A stretch of DNA of 64,000 bases, from contig CAYYQE010000007.1 of assembly GCA_964473745.1 (NCBI GenBank), forward strand, positions 3,981 to 67,980, in the 5' to 3' direction. Below are positions 17,986 through 26,200 of the stretch, piece after piece. The notes beneath the pieces are model-generated. The model ran no database searches. It was not told the origin of the DNA and worked only from the letters and a program-made list of their open reading frames with translations. This DNA is from JABJMC01 sp964473745 (GTDB lineage: Bacteria > Patescibacteriota > Gracilibacteria > UBA1369 > UBA12473). The position numbers and the translations under genes are program-made. The stretch's first letter is position 1. Each line of letters starts with the position of its first letter.

Positions 17986-18309
17986 TTAAAGGTTGTCTAG
18001 TTCTTGTTCTAGAGCGGATAGTTTGGCCTTCTTGTTTTGTTTATCTTGAGTCTCTATTTTTTTGCGAGCGTTGTTTAGGTGTTCGTGGAGTAAGTCATTC
18101 ATCTCCTCAAGTAATTTGGCATAAATCGGCGCATTTTTTTTAGCTACCTCTTCTCCGAGCATTTCTTGTTCTTTTTGGAGGATTTCTAAGAGTTTTGTTT
18201 TTTGCTCTTTGTTTAGTTTGGGTAATTGTTTGCGCAAAGAATTTTTCATGTCGTCATCGACAAGTGATTTTTTGAGCAGCTGACTTAATTCAGGTTCTGT
18301 CATGGCCAT
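17986..18309 (-). CDS. Short helical, coiled-coil-like protein
   Basis: 107 residues, rich in Lys, Glu and Leu with a heptad-like pattern from about residue 40 to the end. No known domain. It ends 2 bp before the transglutaminase-like gene, so the two are very likely co-translated, and it may be a substrate, inhibitor or adaptor of that enzyme; this is inference from position only. Two ATGs (18309 and 18303) are possible. Confidence 0.55.
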   Translation of the reverse strand: MAMTEPELSQLLKKSLVDDDMKNSLRKQLPKLNKEQKTKLLEILQKEQEMLGEEVAKKNAPIYAKLLEEMNDLLHEHLNNARKKIETQDKQNKKAKLSALEQELDNL

Positions 18310-18398
18310 TTTGATTTTTGTTTTTAAATCTAATTATTTTACAGGAAAAGAACACTTTTGGGAATAAAGTGAAACTTGCCTTATTTAGGGATTATCTT

Positions 18399-20186
18399 TT
18401 ACTTAACAGTCACACTTTTGGCCAAATTACGGGGCATGTCGGGATTGTTTTGGCGTCCAATGGCCAAGTGGTAGGCCAAAATTTGAATAGGAATGATATT
18501 AACGATCGGGGAAGCATTGCCAGCATCTGGGACCTTGATCCAGTAGTCAAAGATTTCGGAATTGTCAGGGGAAACACCGATGATGTAACCACCACGAGCT
18601 TTAACCTCCATGGCGTTGCTTAGAATATCAGCGCGAGTTTCGTCGTTAGCAACAATGGCGAGGCAGGGGACTCCTTCTGAAATAAGGGCAATTGGTCCGT
18701 GTTTTAGTTCACCACCAGCAAATCCTTCGGCGTGAATATAAGAAACTTCCTGAAGCTTGATAGCAGCCTCCAGGGCCATCGGGTAGTTAAGTCCTTTCCC
18801 AATAATATACATGCTTTCTACATCAATGATTTTGTCGGCTAGGGCCTTGATGTGATCTTCATAGCGAGGGTTTAACATATCATTGATTTTCCCGGCGGTA
18901 GCCGCGAGTAATTGTTGCCCTTCGTTTAGTTTTCCGGCGCAAGCATAGGCAAGTAGCGTAAGAATAGCCATCTGTGAAGTAGTGGCTTTAGTAGAAGCCA
19001 CTGCTTTTTCTGGGCCAGCTTTAATTGGGATAACTAAATCTGATATACGGGCCATGGTAGAGCTTTCTACATTTACAATAGAGGCGATTTTAACTCCCAT
19101 TTTTTTGGCAACTTCAATTGCTTCTAAGGTGTCTGCAGTTTCGCCACTTTGTGAAATACACACCAACAACGTTTTTTCCGTCAAAAAGTCTTGATAACTG
19201 GCAAATTCAGAACCAAAAGTAAAATTAACATGCTCTCTAGCAATACGGGAAAATAGATAAGATCCGGTGAGGGCAACTTTCCCAGCGGTCCCACAACCTA
19301 TTAAAAATGTTCCACGGGCTTCTTTGATAGCTTTGGCCATGGTTTCGATTAATTCGGATTCTTGATTGATAGCGCGACTTAAAGTGTCTTTTTGTTCCAT
19401 TATTTCTTTAAGCATAAAATGGGCGTAATCACCTTTTTCCGCATTTTCGATGTCTAATTCGAGTTCAACGATACGTTTTTCGATTGGTTCATCGGTTTTA
19501 GTGTTAAAAAACCGTGCTCCGTCTTTGTTAATCACCACCATTTGTTCGTCATCTAAATACATGACGCGTTTGGTGTGTTTATAAAAAGCCGGTACATCTG
19601 ACCCCAGGAAATATTCATTATCTAAGGGGCCAACTCCAACGATTAGCGGTGAGCCAGTCCGAGCGGCAATCATGGCATTTTCTTGTCTGTTAATAGCCAA
19701 AAATCCATATCTTCCTTCTAATCGTTTAACTGCTTTTTTCACCCCTTCTTCAAAGCCAAGTTCACGAGCGTATTTTTCGATGAGATGAACAATGGTTTCA
19801 GTGTCAGTTTCTGATTTAAATTCAAAACCTTCCGCTTTTAGTTCTTCGCGGAGTTCAACGTAGTTTTCAACAATTCCGTTGTGAACAAGGGCAATATCGC
19901 CACTATGACTTAAATGGGGATGGGCGTTTAAGTCCGTCACTCCACCGTGTGTAGCCCAGCGGGAATGACCAATAGCTAGGTGATTGATGGAATTTAGAAT
20001 GGCTGGTTTGAGATCATCGGCTTCAGAAATTTTCCCCACGTGTTTTTCTATAAGAAGGTCGCCGTCTTCGTTTTTACAGGCTACTCCCCAGGAGTCATAG
20101 CCTCGGTATTCGAGATTTTTGAGGCCGTCGATGGCCATTTGACTGGCGTTGTTTTGAGGACCTAAATAACCAAAAATGCCACACAT
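18399..20186 (-). CDS. glmS: Glutamine--fructose-6-phosphate aminotransferase (isomerizing)
   Basis: 595 residues. It makes glucosamine-6-phosphate for peptidoglycan and other amino sugars. C2 of MCGIFGYLG is the glutaminase nucleophile; residues 1 to about 215 form the Ntn glutaminase domain (YRGYDSWGVA, HSRWATHG). Two SIS sugar-isomerase domains follow (about 275-400 with CGTAGKVALTGSYLF and CISQSGETADT, and about 445-580). The C terminus LAKSVTVK is the usual one. No glmS ribozyme is seen in the short leader. Confidence 0.96.
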   Translation of the reverse strand: MCGIFGYLGPQNNASQMAIDGLKNLEYRGYDSWGVACKNEDGDLLIEKHVGKISEADDLKPAILNSINHLAIGHSRWATHGGVTDLNAHPHLSHSGDIALVHNGIVENYVELREELKAEGFEFKSETDTETIVHLIEKYARELGFEEGVKKAVKRLEGRYGFLAINRQENAMIAARTGSPLIVGVGPLDNEYFLGSDVPAFYKHTKRVMYLDDEQMVVINKDGARFFNTKTDEPIEKRIVELELDIENAEKGDYAHFMLKEIMEQKDTLSRAINQESELIETMAKAIKEARGTFLIGCGTAGKVALTGSYLFSRIAREHVNFTFGSEFASYQDFLTEKTLLVCISQSGETADTLEAIEVAKKMGVKIASIVNVESSTMARISDLVIPIKAGPEKAVASTKATTSQMAILTLLAYACAGKLNEGQQLLAATAGKINDMLNPRYEDHIKALADKIIDVESMYIIGKGLNYPMALEAAIKLQEVSYIHAEGFAGGELKHGPIALISEGVPCLAIVANDETRADILSNAMEVKARGGYIIGVSPDNSEIFDYWIKVPDAGNASPIVNIIPIQILAYHLAIGRQNNPDMPRNLAKSVTVK

Positions 20187-20212
20187 AAAAACTTGGAGTT
20201 AAAACGGAGGTG

Positions 20213-20241
20213 ATTTTAGCGAATTTTAGGGCAAAAGGCAA
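20213..20241 (-). promoter_or_regulatory. glmS promoter (shared block, copy 2)
   Basis: The minus strand reads TTGCCT (20236-20241), a 17-bp spacer and TAAAAT (20213-20218), inside the 3' end of the upstream peptidase gene. The predicted leader is about 20 nt. The block from -35 to -10 matches the S41 protease promoter (49422-49449) closely and the cupin promoter (8992-9020) more loosely. Confidence 0.6.
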
Positions 20242-21259
20242 TGCTTTATGGTCTTTGGGGTTTTGGTAAGATTGCGAGCGCCTTTGGCGGTGATAACCAG
20301 CAAGTCTTCGATGCGAATACCAAATTTGTTTGGGAAATAGAGGCCAGGTTCTATTGTGACCACCATTCCAGGTTTAAGACGGGTTTTGCTTTTGGGGGCG
20401 AGATTAGGGAGTTCGTGCACTTCTAGGCCCAGTCCATGTCCGAGAGAGTGGAGGAAATCTTCCTTATGGCCGGCTTTTTGGAAAGTTTGGCGGGCGATTT
20501 TGTCGATTCTCTCTCCTGTTATACCGGGCTTTAGGGCTTTGATAGCGTTTTCTTGGGCCGCCAGAACTAGATTATAGGTTTTTTCCTGTTCTTTGGTGGG
20601 GGACTTGGTGAAAAGCATCCGGGTCATATCTGAAGCGTAATTGTTTAATGTANNNNNNNNNNNNNNNNNNNCATGTCAATTAAAATAAGGTCACCTTTTT
20701 TGAGTTTGCGTTTGGTTGGAGTGTGGTGTGGAGTGGATGTATTTTTGCCAAAAGCCACGATGGGGTCGAATGATTTTTGGCCGTTTTTGCGAAGGATTTC
20801 GATTTGAATTTTTTGAGCAATTTCAAGTTCAGTCACTCCTGTTTTTAGCCACTTTTTAGTTGTTCTAAAAATTTGTTCATTAAGGCGTTGTGATGCACTT
20901 ATTTTGCGCAACTCAGTGGGGGATTTAATGGCGCGCTTTAATTCGATTTTTTTGGCATTGTCTTGCCATTTTGTTTTGGGGAAACGTTTTTTCCATGCTC
21001 GTAGGCTATTTACTCTTATACTGTGTCCTTCGTATTCAATTAATTCAATGTTGTGCTTTTTTTTGAGTTTCATCCAAAGGTCTTTTTGTTTGATATCGAG
21101 AGCAGTTATTCCCTTTATTTTTTGCGCTTTTTCTAAGTAGCGCCCATCTGTTATTAGGTAGGTTTTATTTCTAGTTTGAAAAACTCCGGCATTAGAACTT
21201 TTGAACTCGGTTAAGTAAAAAACGTTGGTAGGGTCGGTTATAAGGGAGGCTTTGGCCAT
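20226..21259 (-). CDS. pepP: M24 metallopeptidase (Xaa-Pro aminopeptidase type), interrupted by an N gap
   Basis: One gene is split by the N run at 20653-20671. The 5' half holds the creatinase N-domain and runs to KKGDLILIDM. The 3' half begins in frame with TLNNYASDMTRMLF and continues to the stop at 20226. The five metal ligands of M24 peptidases can be read: D of LILIDM, D of ASDMTR, H of LGHGLG, E of TIEPGLY and E of RIEDLL. It likely cleaves X-Pro N-terminal bonds. The N run is out of frame between the two halves, so its length is a placeholder rather than evidence of a frameshift. AAGGAA six bases before the ATG is one of the few Shine-Dalgarno-like sequences here. Confidence 0.85.
20653..20671. 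other. Scaffold gap (19 N)
   Basis: Nineteen unknown bases lie inside the M24 peptidase gene. The flanking frames differ by one base relative to this length, so the real gap has another size. Confidence 0.98.
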
Positions 21260-21269
21260 ATGAAGTTCC

Positions 21270-21845
21270 TTAAACGTTTTTGAGGAAATATTTGATTAAG
21301 TCTTCAGCTTGAGTAATTGGTTCTTTAAGGCTTCTAAAGACGCGGTTAATGTCACCACGTTTGTAGCCTAGTCCAAGAAGGGCGTGAATTGTTTCTTCGG
21401 GTACTTCTTTTGGTAAATTAGCCTTTTCCAGGGTGAGATCTTTGGCCAGAGGGGCGATTTTTTCTTTGAGTTCCAAAATAATTCTTTCTGCGGTTTTTTT
21501 GCCAATTCCCGGTATTTGGGTGAGGGCGTAAACGTTTTCTGATAGGATAGCGGCTTGGATTTCCTCTAGAGGTGAGGTGAATAATTCTAGGGCTAGTTTT
21601 GGGCCGACACCATTTACCGAGATTAAAGTTTCGAATAAATGAAGTTCTTCGGCTGTTTGAAATCCATAAAGACTTAAATCATCTTCGCGGACAACAGTGT
21701 GGATGTGTAGTTTTAAAGGAAGATGGACTTCGGTTTTTTCGACAAATATGGCTGGCGCAAAAACGCGATAACCAACACCCTGAACATCGATAATTAGTGA
21801 TTTTTCGGACTTGGAGAGACATTTACCAGAAAGGTGTGCGATCAT
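21270..21845 (-). CDS. ruvA: Holliday junction helicase subunit RuvA
   Basis: 191 residues. RuvA binds four-way junctions and loads RuvB. The N-terminal OB domain (IAHLSGKCL...VDVQGVGYRV-like), two helix-hairpin-helix motifs (VNGVGPKLAL and IPGIGKKTAERI) and the short C-terminal RuvB-binding domain (LLGLGYKRGDINRVF) are all present. The start ATG overlaps the tgt stop (ATGA). The pairing of ruvA with tgt recalls the ruvAB-queA-tgt clusters of other bacteria. Confidence 0.96.
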   Translation of the reverse strand: MIAHLSGKCLSKSEKSLIIDVQGVGYRVFAPAIFVEKTEVHLPLKLHIHTVVREDDLSLYGFQTAEELHLFETLISVNGVGPKLALELFTSPLEEIQAAILSENVYALTQIPGIGKKTAERIILELKEKIAPLAKDLTLEKANLPKEVPEETIHALLGLGYKRGDINRVFRSLKEPITQAEDLIKYFLKNV

Positions 21846-22981
21846 GATTCGTTATTTAAGAATTGAGAGATAAAGGATTTGTGGAAGGACGCAAAAGTTC
21901 CTTTTTGAATGTGCTTGCGCATGGTTCGCATTAAGTCTAACAAAAAGTGGAGATTATGAATAGTTAGCAGCCTGAGCGCGGTGATTTCGTTTTCCATATG
22001 AAGGTGGCGAATATAAGAGATAGTGGTTGTTTTACAGGTTGAGCATGAGCAATTTTTTTGGAGGGGAGTGAGGTCTTGTTCAAATTTTTTGTTCTTGATG
22101 TTGTGGCGGCCAGTGGGAGTCCAAAAAGCGCCGTGGCGCGCGAGTCTGGTGGGTAGGACGCAGTCAAAAATGTCTATGCCGCGCGCCACTCCTTCCACCA
22201 AATCCTCGGGGCTACCAACCCCCATTAAATATCTGATTTTATCGTCAGGAAGGTGCGGATGAATTACATCGAGAGTGCGGTACATATCTTCTTTGCTTTC
22301 ACCAACACTTAATCCACCAATAGCAATTCCTGGCAGATCTAGGGCGGCCATAAATTTGGCTGATTCCTCCCGTAAATCATCATAAACTACGCCTTGAATA
22401 ATCGGAAAAAGTGCTTGCTCCGGGCGACCGTCTTTTTGGCGTATTTTTTGGAGTTTTTCATGCTCTTTTTTGCAGCGCAGGGCCCAATTATGAGTGCGTT
22501 GCATGGCCTCTTTGGCATATTTATGATCACTGTCTCCTGGCGCGCATTCATCAAAAGCCATAATAATATCTGCTCCTAATTTTTCTTGAATTTGCATGGC
22601 TATTTCAGGAGTGAAATAGTGTTTATCTCCATTTAAATGAGAATGGAATTCTACGCCATCATCATCAATTTTGCGTTTATCACTTAACGAAAAAACTTGA
22701 AATCCACCGGAATCAGTGAGCAGTGGTTTGTCCCAGCCAATCCATTTATGAAGTCCACCAAATTTTTCAACCTGTTCTGCTCCTGGGCGCAAGGAAAGAT
22801 GATAAGTATTGGCCAGGATTATTTCGGCTCCTAAGTCTTTAACATCACACATTTCTAGGGTTTTAACTCCGCCCTTGGTTCCACAAGCCATAAAGTTTGG
22901 TGTTTGGAAGCTCCCATGAGGAGTTTCGTAAGTCCCAATTCGGGCCTTCCCATCTTGTTTTGTTAGTGTGAATTTAAACAT
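21842..22981 (-). CDS. tgt: Queuine tRNA-ribosyltransferase
   Basis: 379 residues, usual length. It exchanges guanine 34 of GUN-anticodon tRNAs for preQ1. Visible parts: QTPNFMACGTKGGVKT, TDSGGFQVFSLS with the catalytic-region Asp, MAFDECAP, GGLSVGES, FDCVLPTRLARHG and the zinc site CSCSTC...H near residue 310-340. The extended -10 TGATAACAT ends 6 nt before the ATG, so the transcript is probably leaderless. It is divergent from the giant surface-protein gene. Confidence 0.96.
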   Translation of the reverse strand: MFKFTLTKQDGKARIGTYETPHGSFQTPNFMACGTKGGVKTLEMCDVKDLGAEIILANTYHLSLRPGAEQVEKFGGLHKWIGWDKPLLTDSGGFQVFSLSDKRKIDDDGVEFHSHLNGDKHYFTPEIAMQIQEKLGADIIMAFDECAPGDSDHKYAKEAMQRTHNWALRCKKEHEKLQKIRQKDGRPEQALFPIIQGVVYDDLREESAKFMAALDLPGIAIGGLSVGESKEDMYRTLDVIHPHLPDDKIRYLMGVGSPEDLVEGVARGIDIFDCVLPTRLARHGAFWTPTGRHNIKNKKFEQDLTPLQKNCSCSTCKTTTISYIRHLHMENEITALRLLTIHNLHFLLDLMRTMRKHIQKGTFASFHKSFISQFLNNES

Positions 22982-22987
22982 GGATTT

Positions 22988-22996
22988 ATGTTATCA
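22988..22996 (-). promoter_or_regulatory. Extended -10 of tgt; leaderless geometry
   Basis: TGATAACAT on the minus strand, then 6 nt, then ATG, the same spacing as at ruvC and gyrA. No -35 is obvious. Confidence 0.5.
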
Positions 22997-23038
22997 GTTT
23001 TTTTGTTAGTCAGTCCTGTTTTATTAGGTTGTTTGGGC

Positions 23039-23067
23039 TTGCACCAGTTCCCGGAAAATGTTATAAT
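23039..23067 (+). promoter_or_regulatory. Strong promoter of the giant surface-protein gene
   Basis: TTGCAC (23039-23044), 17-bp spacer, then TATAAT (23062-23067) preceded by TGT, an extended -10. The predicted start is near 23074, leaving a leader of about 173 nt, by far the longest in the window. Confidence 0.75.
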
Positions 23068-23073
23068 ATTTTA

Positions 23074-23246
23074 ATGTCTAATGTCGTGTTTAAAAACTAG
23101 TCAAGACTATGTTCGATAAACCAAAACAAACCTTAAAATTCAAAAATAAATCTCCCTGCTGAGCAGGAGTAATGATACCTATCTGGGTAAAACCAGAGAC
23201 TTTTTATTTCTTTATTTCTATTTAAAAAATCTTAACTCAAAACAAA
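23074..23246 (+). promoter_or_regulatory. Long structured 5' leader of the giant gene
   Basis: The leader has a TAGTC-AA-GACTA mini-stem near its start, a bulged hairpin at 23152-23169 (CTCCCTGCT/GAGCAGGAG) and a second hairpin at 23182-23197 (TCTGG/CCAGA, loop GTAAAA) followed by a U-rich run from 23201. The last resembles an intrinsic terminator or attenuator. No known riboswitch consensus was recognised. No Shine-Dalgarno sequence precedes the ATG. Confidence 0.5.
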
Positions 23247-26200
23247 ATGAAAAATCACATTAAAAATTTCGTTCAGTTCGCCCCTTTGAAAAAAGTAATG
23301 GCTTGGGCAGCCATGCTTTCTCTTATGAGCACGATGTTGGTGAGTATACCGCTAATGGCTCAAGCGGCCCCAACCGCGGTAGGAAATGGTACTTATTTTG
23401 CGAATAACGGTGGTGGGCAATCAGATATTGTTCTGCAATTTAGCGAAGCTTTGAATGCAGGTGATGGAGTGGTAGATTGTGGCGCATCAGGTCTTACAGT
23501 TTGTTTCGAAAAAACTAGTGTAATTAAAGCTGATGGTGGCGGTGGTGCTTGGACCGGAGGTTCGACTATTGATGCTGTGGGTAAAATGCCAGGGGATGGG
23601 ACTAATACGCAAATGGTGGTAAGATTTATCGGTCCGGATGTGATTGTTAATATGGGGGCTGGTCCAACGATTACTATACCATCCGGGATTGCTGGAGTTA
23701 CCGCTCCGCAAGTTTTTAATGTGGTCCCTCCTCCTACAAAAGGTGGAGATGCTCAATATACAGATGATGCTGGAGGAAATTCTATTATTACAGCAAGTTT
23801 TAATGCGCCTCTTAACCCAGGTGATGGAGCAGAAGCTTGTGCAGAAGGATCATCTTTTACAAATTGTTTTGACAAAACTAAAGTTACGGCAACAGGTGGT
23901 GGATGGAATGGGACGCCGACTATTATTGATGTGGGCCAAGATCCCCAATTAGATAATATGTTAGTGATAGTTTATGCCGGAACCGGCGTTATAAGTAATA
24001 TGGGTGCTGGACCAACGCTTACGGTTGCTTCGGGGATTGGTGGAGTTGCTATGCAGCAAGTTTTTGATGTAGTTCTTCCTCCTCCAGCAGTTCCTGAAAA
24101 ATTCGGGAATGCTAATTACTTAGCTGATGTTGGAGGTGTATCGGCAATCCCGGCAACTTTTACTAGTAATTTAAATCAAAGTGAAGGGACAGTAGCTTGT
24201 TCCGAAGGATCGCCTTTTGCTACTTGTTACGATAAAAGTAGTGTGGTTTTAGGTGGCGGTGGCTGGAATGGGACGCCGACTATTGGTGATGTGGGCCAAG
24301 ATGCTCAGAATTTGAAAGGATTAATTGTCGAATTTACAACGGCGGGGGTGATTTCTAATATTGGTGCTAGTCCAACAATTAGCTTTCCAGCGGGAATTGC
24401 GGGGATTGCGGCACCGCAGGTTTTTGATGTAGTTGCTGCTCCTCCGCCCGCTCCTGTGAAACAGGGAGATGCGAGTTATTTTGGTGATGATGGCAGTGGA
24501 AACTCTGTAGTTTTTGCGACTTTTAGCATAGCTCTGAATGTGGATGATGGTTCAGAAGCTTGTGACGCAACTGGTTTAGATAATTGTTTTGACGAAACTA
24601 AAGTTACGGCAACTGGTGATGGATGGGATGGAGTACCAGTAATTCTTGATGTCGGAATAAGTGACGAAAATCCTGATTTATTAGTGGTAGCTTATGAAGG
24701 GACTGATCCAATAAGCAATCTTGGTGCGGGGCCAACTCTTACAGTTGCTGCGGGGATTGGTGGGGTTGTTGTACCGCAAGTTTTTGATATAGTTTTGCCT
24801 GCTCCTCCGTCAGGTCCTGAAAAACTGGGAGATGCTCAATATACAGCGGATACAGATGGGAGGTCTTCACTTTTGGCAATTTTTGATGCCGTTTTAGATG
24901 GAGTTAAGGGGGTGGTAGCTTGTCCGGAAGGATCACCATTTACAGTTTGTTACGATAAAACTGGCGTAGTTTTGGGTGGTGGTGGCTGGGATGGGACGCC
25001 TGCTATTGATGTAATGGCTAAAAATCCAGGGAACGGTCAACAGATGTTTATAGTGTTTACAGTCGCTGATGTAATTTCTAATATTGGTGCTAATCCAACG
25101 ATTAGTATCCCGACGTCCATTGCTGGGATTGTTGATCCGCAAGTTTTTGATATAGGATTACCTCCAGCAGCAGCACCGATTGTTTGTGAAAATGATGATC
25201 CATCCGCAATTTGTGAGCATAATGATGGAGATGCTGCTAGTCAATTGCCTTTGTATATTGATGGGGATGTTGATACTGGTTCTCACATTCAGGGGCCGAA
25301 TCATCCAATTATTTTTACGCGGACGTTTGATGCGGATACAGCTATTCGTGAAGTAACTATTACTCACAACAATAATGGTGGTAATAATATGAAAACTGGG
25401 TTGATTGAATGGTGGAATGCTGCCGCTCAAGGAGGGCCAGCATGGGTCGGCTTTGGAGATGCGATTGATGATGATGGAGTAGATAAGGTTATTACAGTAG
25501 CGTTGCCTGCTGAATCGCCTGATATAATTACGAACAAGATTCGTATAACTAATACTGCGAACTGGAATCCTCCAGCTGGTTGGCATCCTACAGAATTTTC
25601 TTTTAGAGGGTCAGCCCCCAGCGCTATTGTTGGTGATATTGAATACTATGAATTGAACAAGTCATATCTTGAAGTGACGCTTGATGAACCGCTTAGTCAG
25701 AAGATTAATAAAGTAGTTTGTCCAGGGATAAATCCTGGTGGTAGTATTTGTTGGGATAAAGGCTCGGTTATTATTAGTGGGACTAGTCTTAGCAATGGTG
25801 TTTCAACCGCTAGTATTGTTAAAGTTGTTCGGACTCCAAATATGCCCGCTAATAAAGTTCGAGTCGTTTTTAATACAAACAAACTTTTTGATAATTATGA
25901 TGACCTTGAGCTTTCTTTAAATGGTTTTGGAAACATTACGGGAGGGCCCTTAACTAGTGGGGATTTTGTGACGCCTGCCACTACAAAAGCTAGTGATGCC
26001 AAGGCTGAATATACTGCTTCTACTGGTGGTGGTGAATCATTGGTTGATCTTAATTTTAGAGCTCAATTAACTAACGCTGGTGGTGATAATGCCACTTATT
26101 GTCCAGAATTAGATGGACTGATAGCAGAAGGGACTCTTTGTTATAATCCAGTTTTGGCTACCCTGGGAGGAAATGGTTGGGACCCAGCGGCTGAAGTTGC

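Noticed and set aside
18310..20300. glmS ribozyme
   Set aside because: The predicted glmS leader is about 20 nt, too short for the ribozyme core.
23150..23205. c-di-GMP or other known riboswitch before the giant gene
   Set aside because: The hairpins do not match any consensus I know; left as an unassigned leader.
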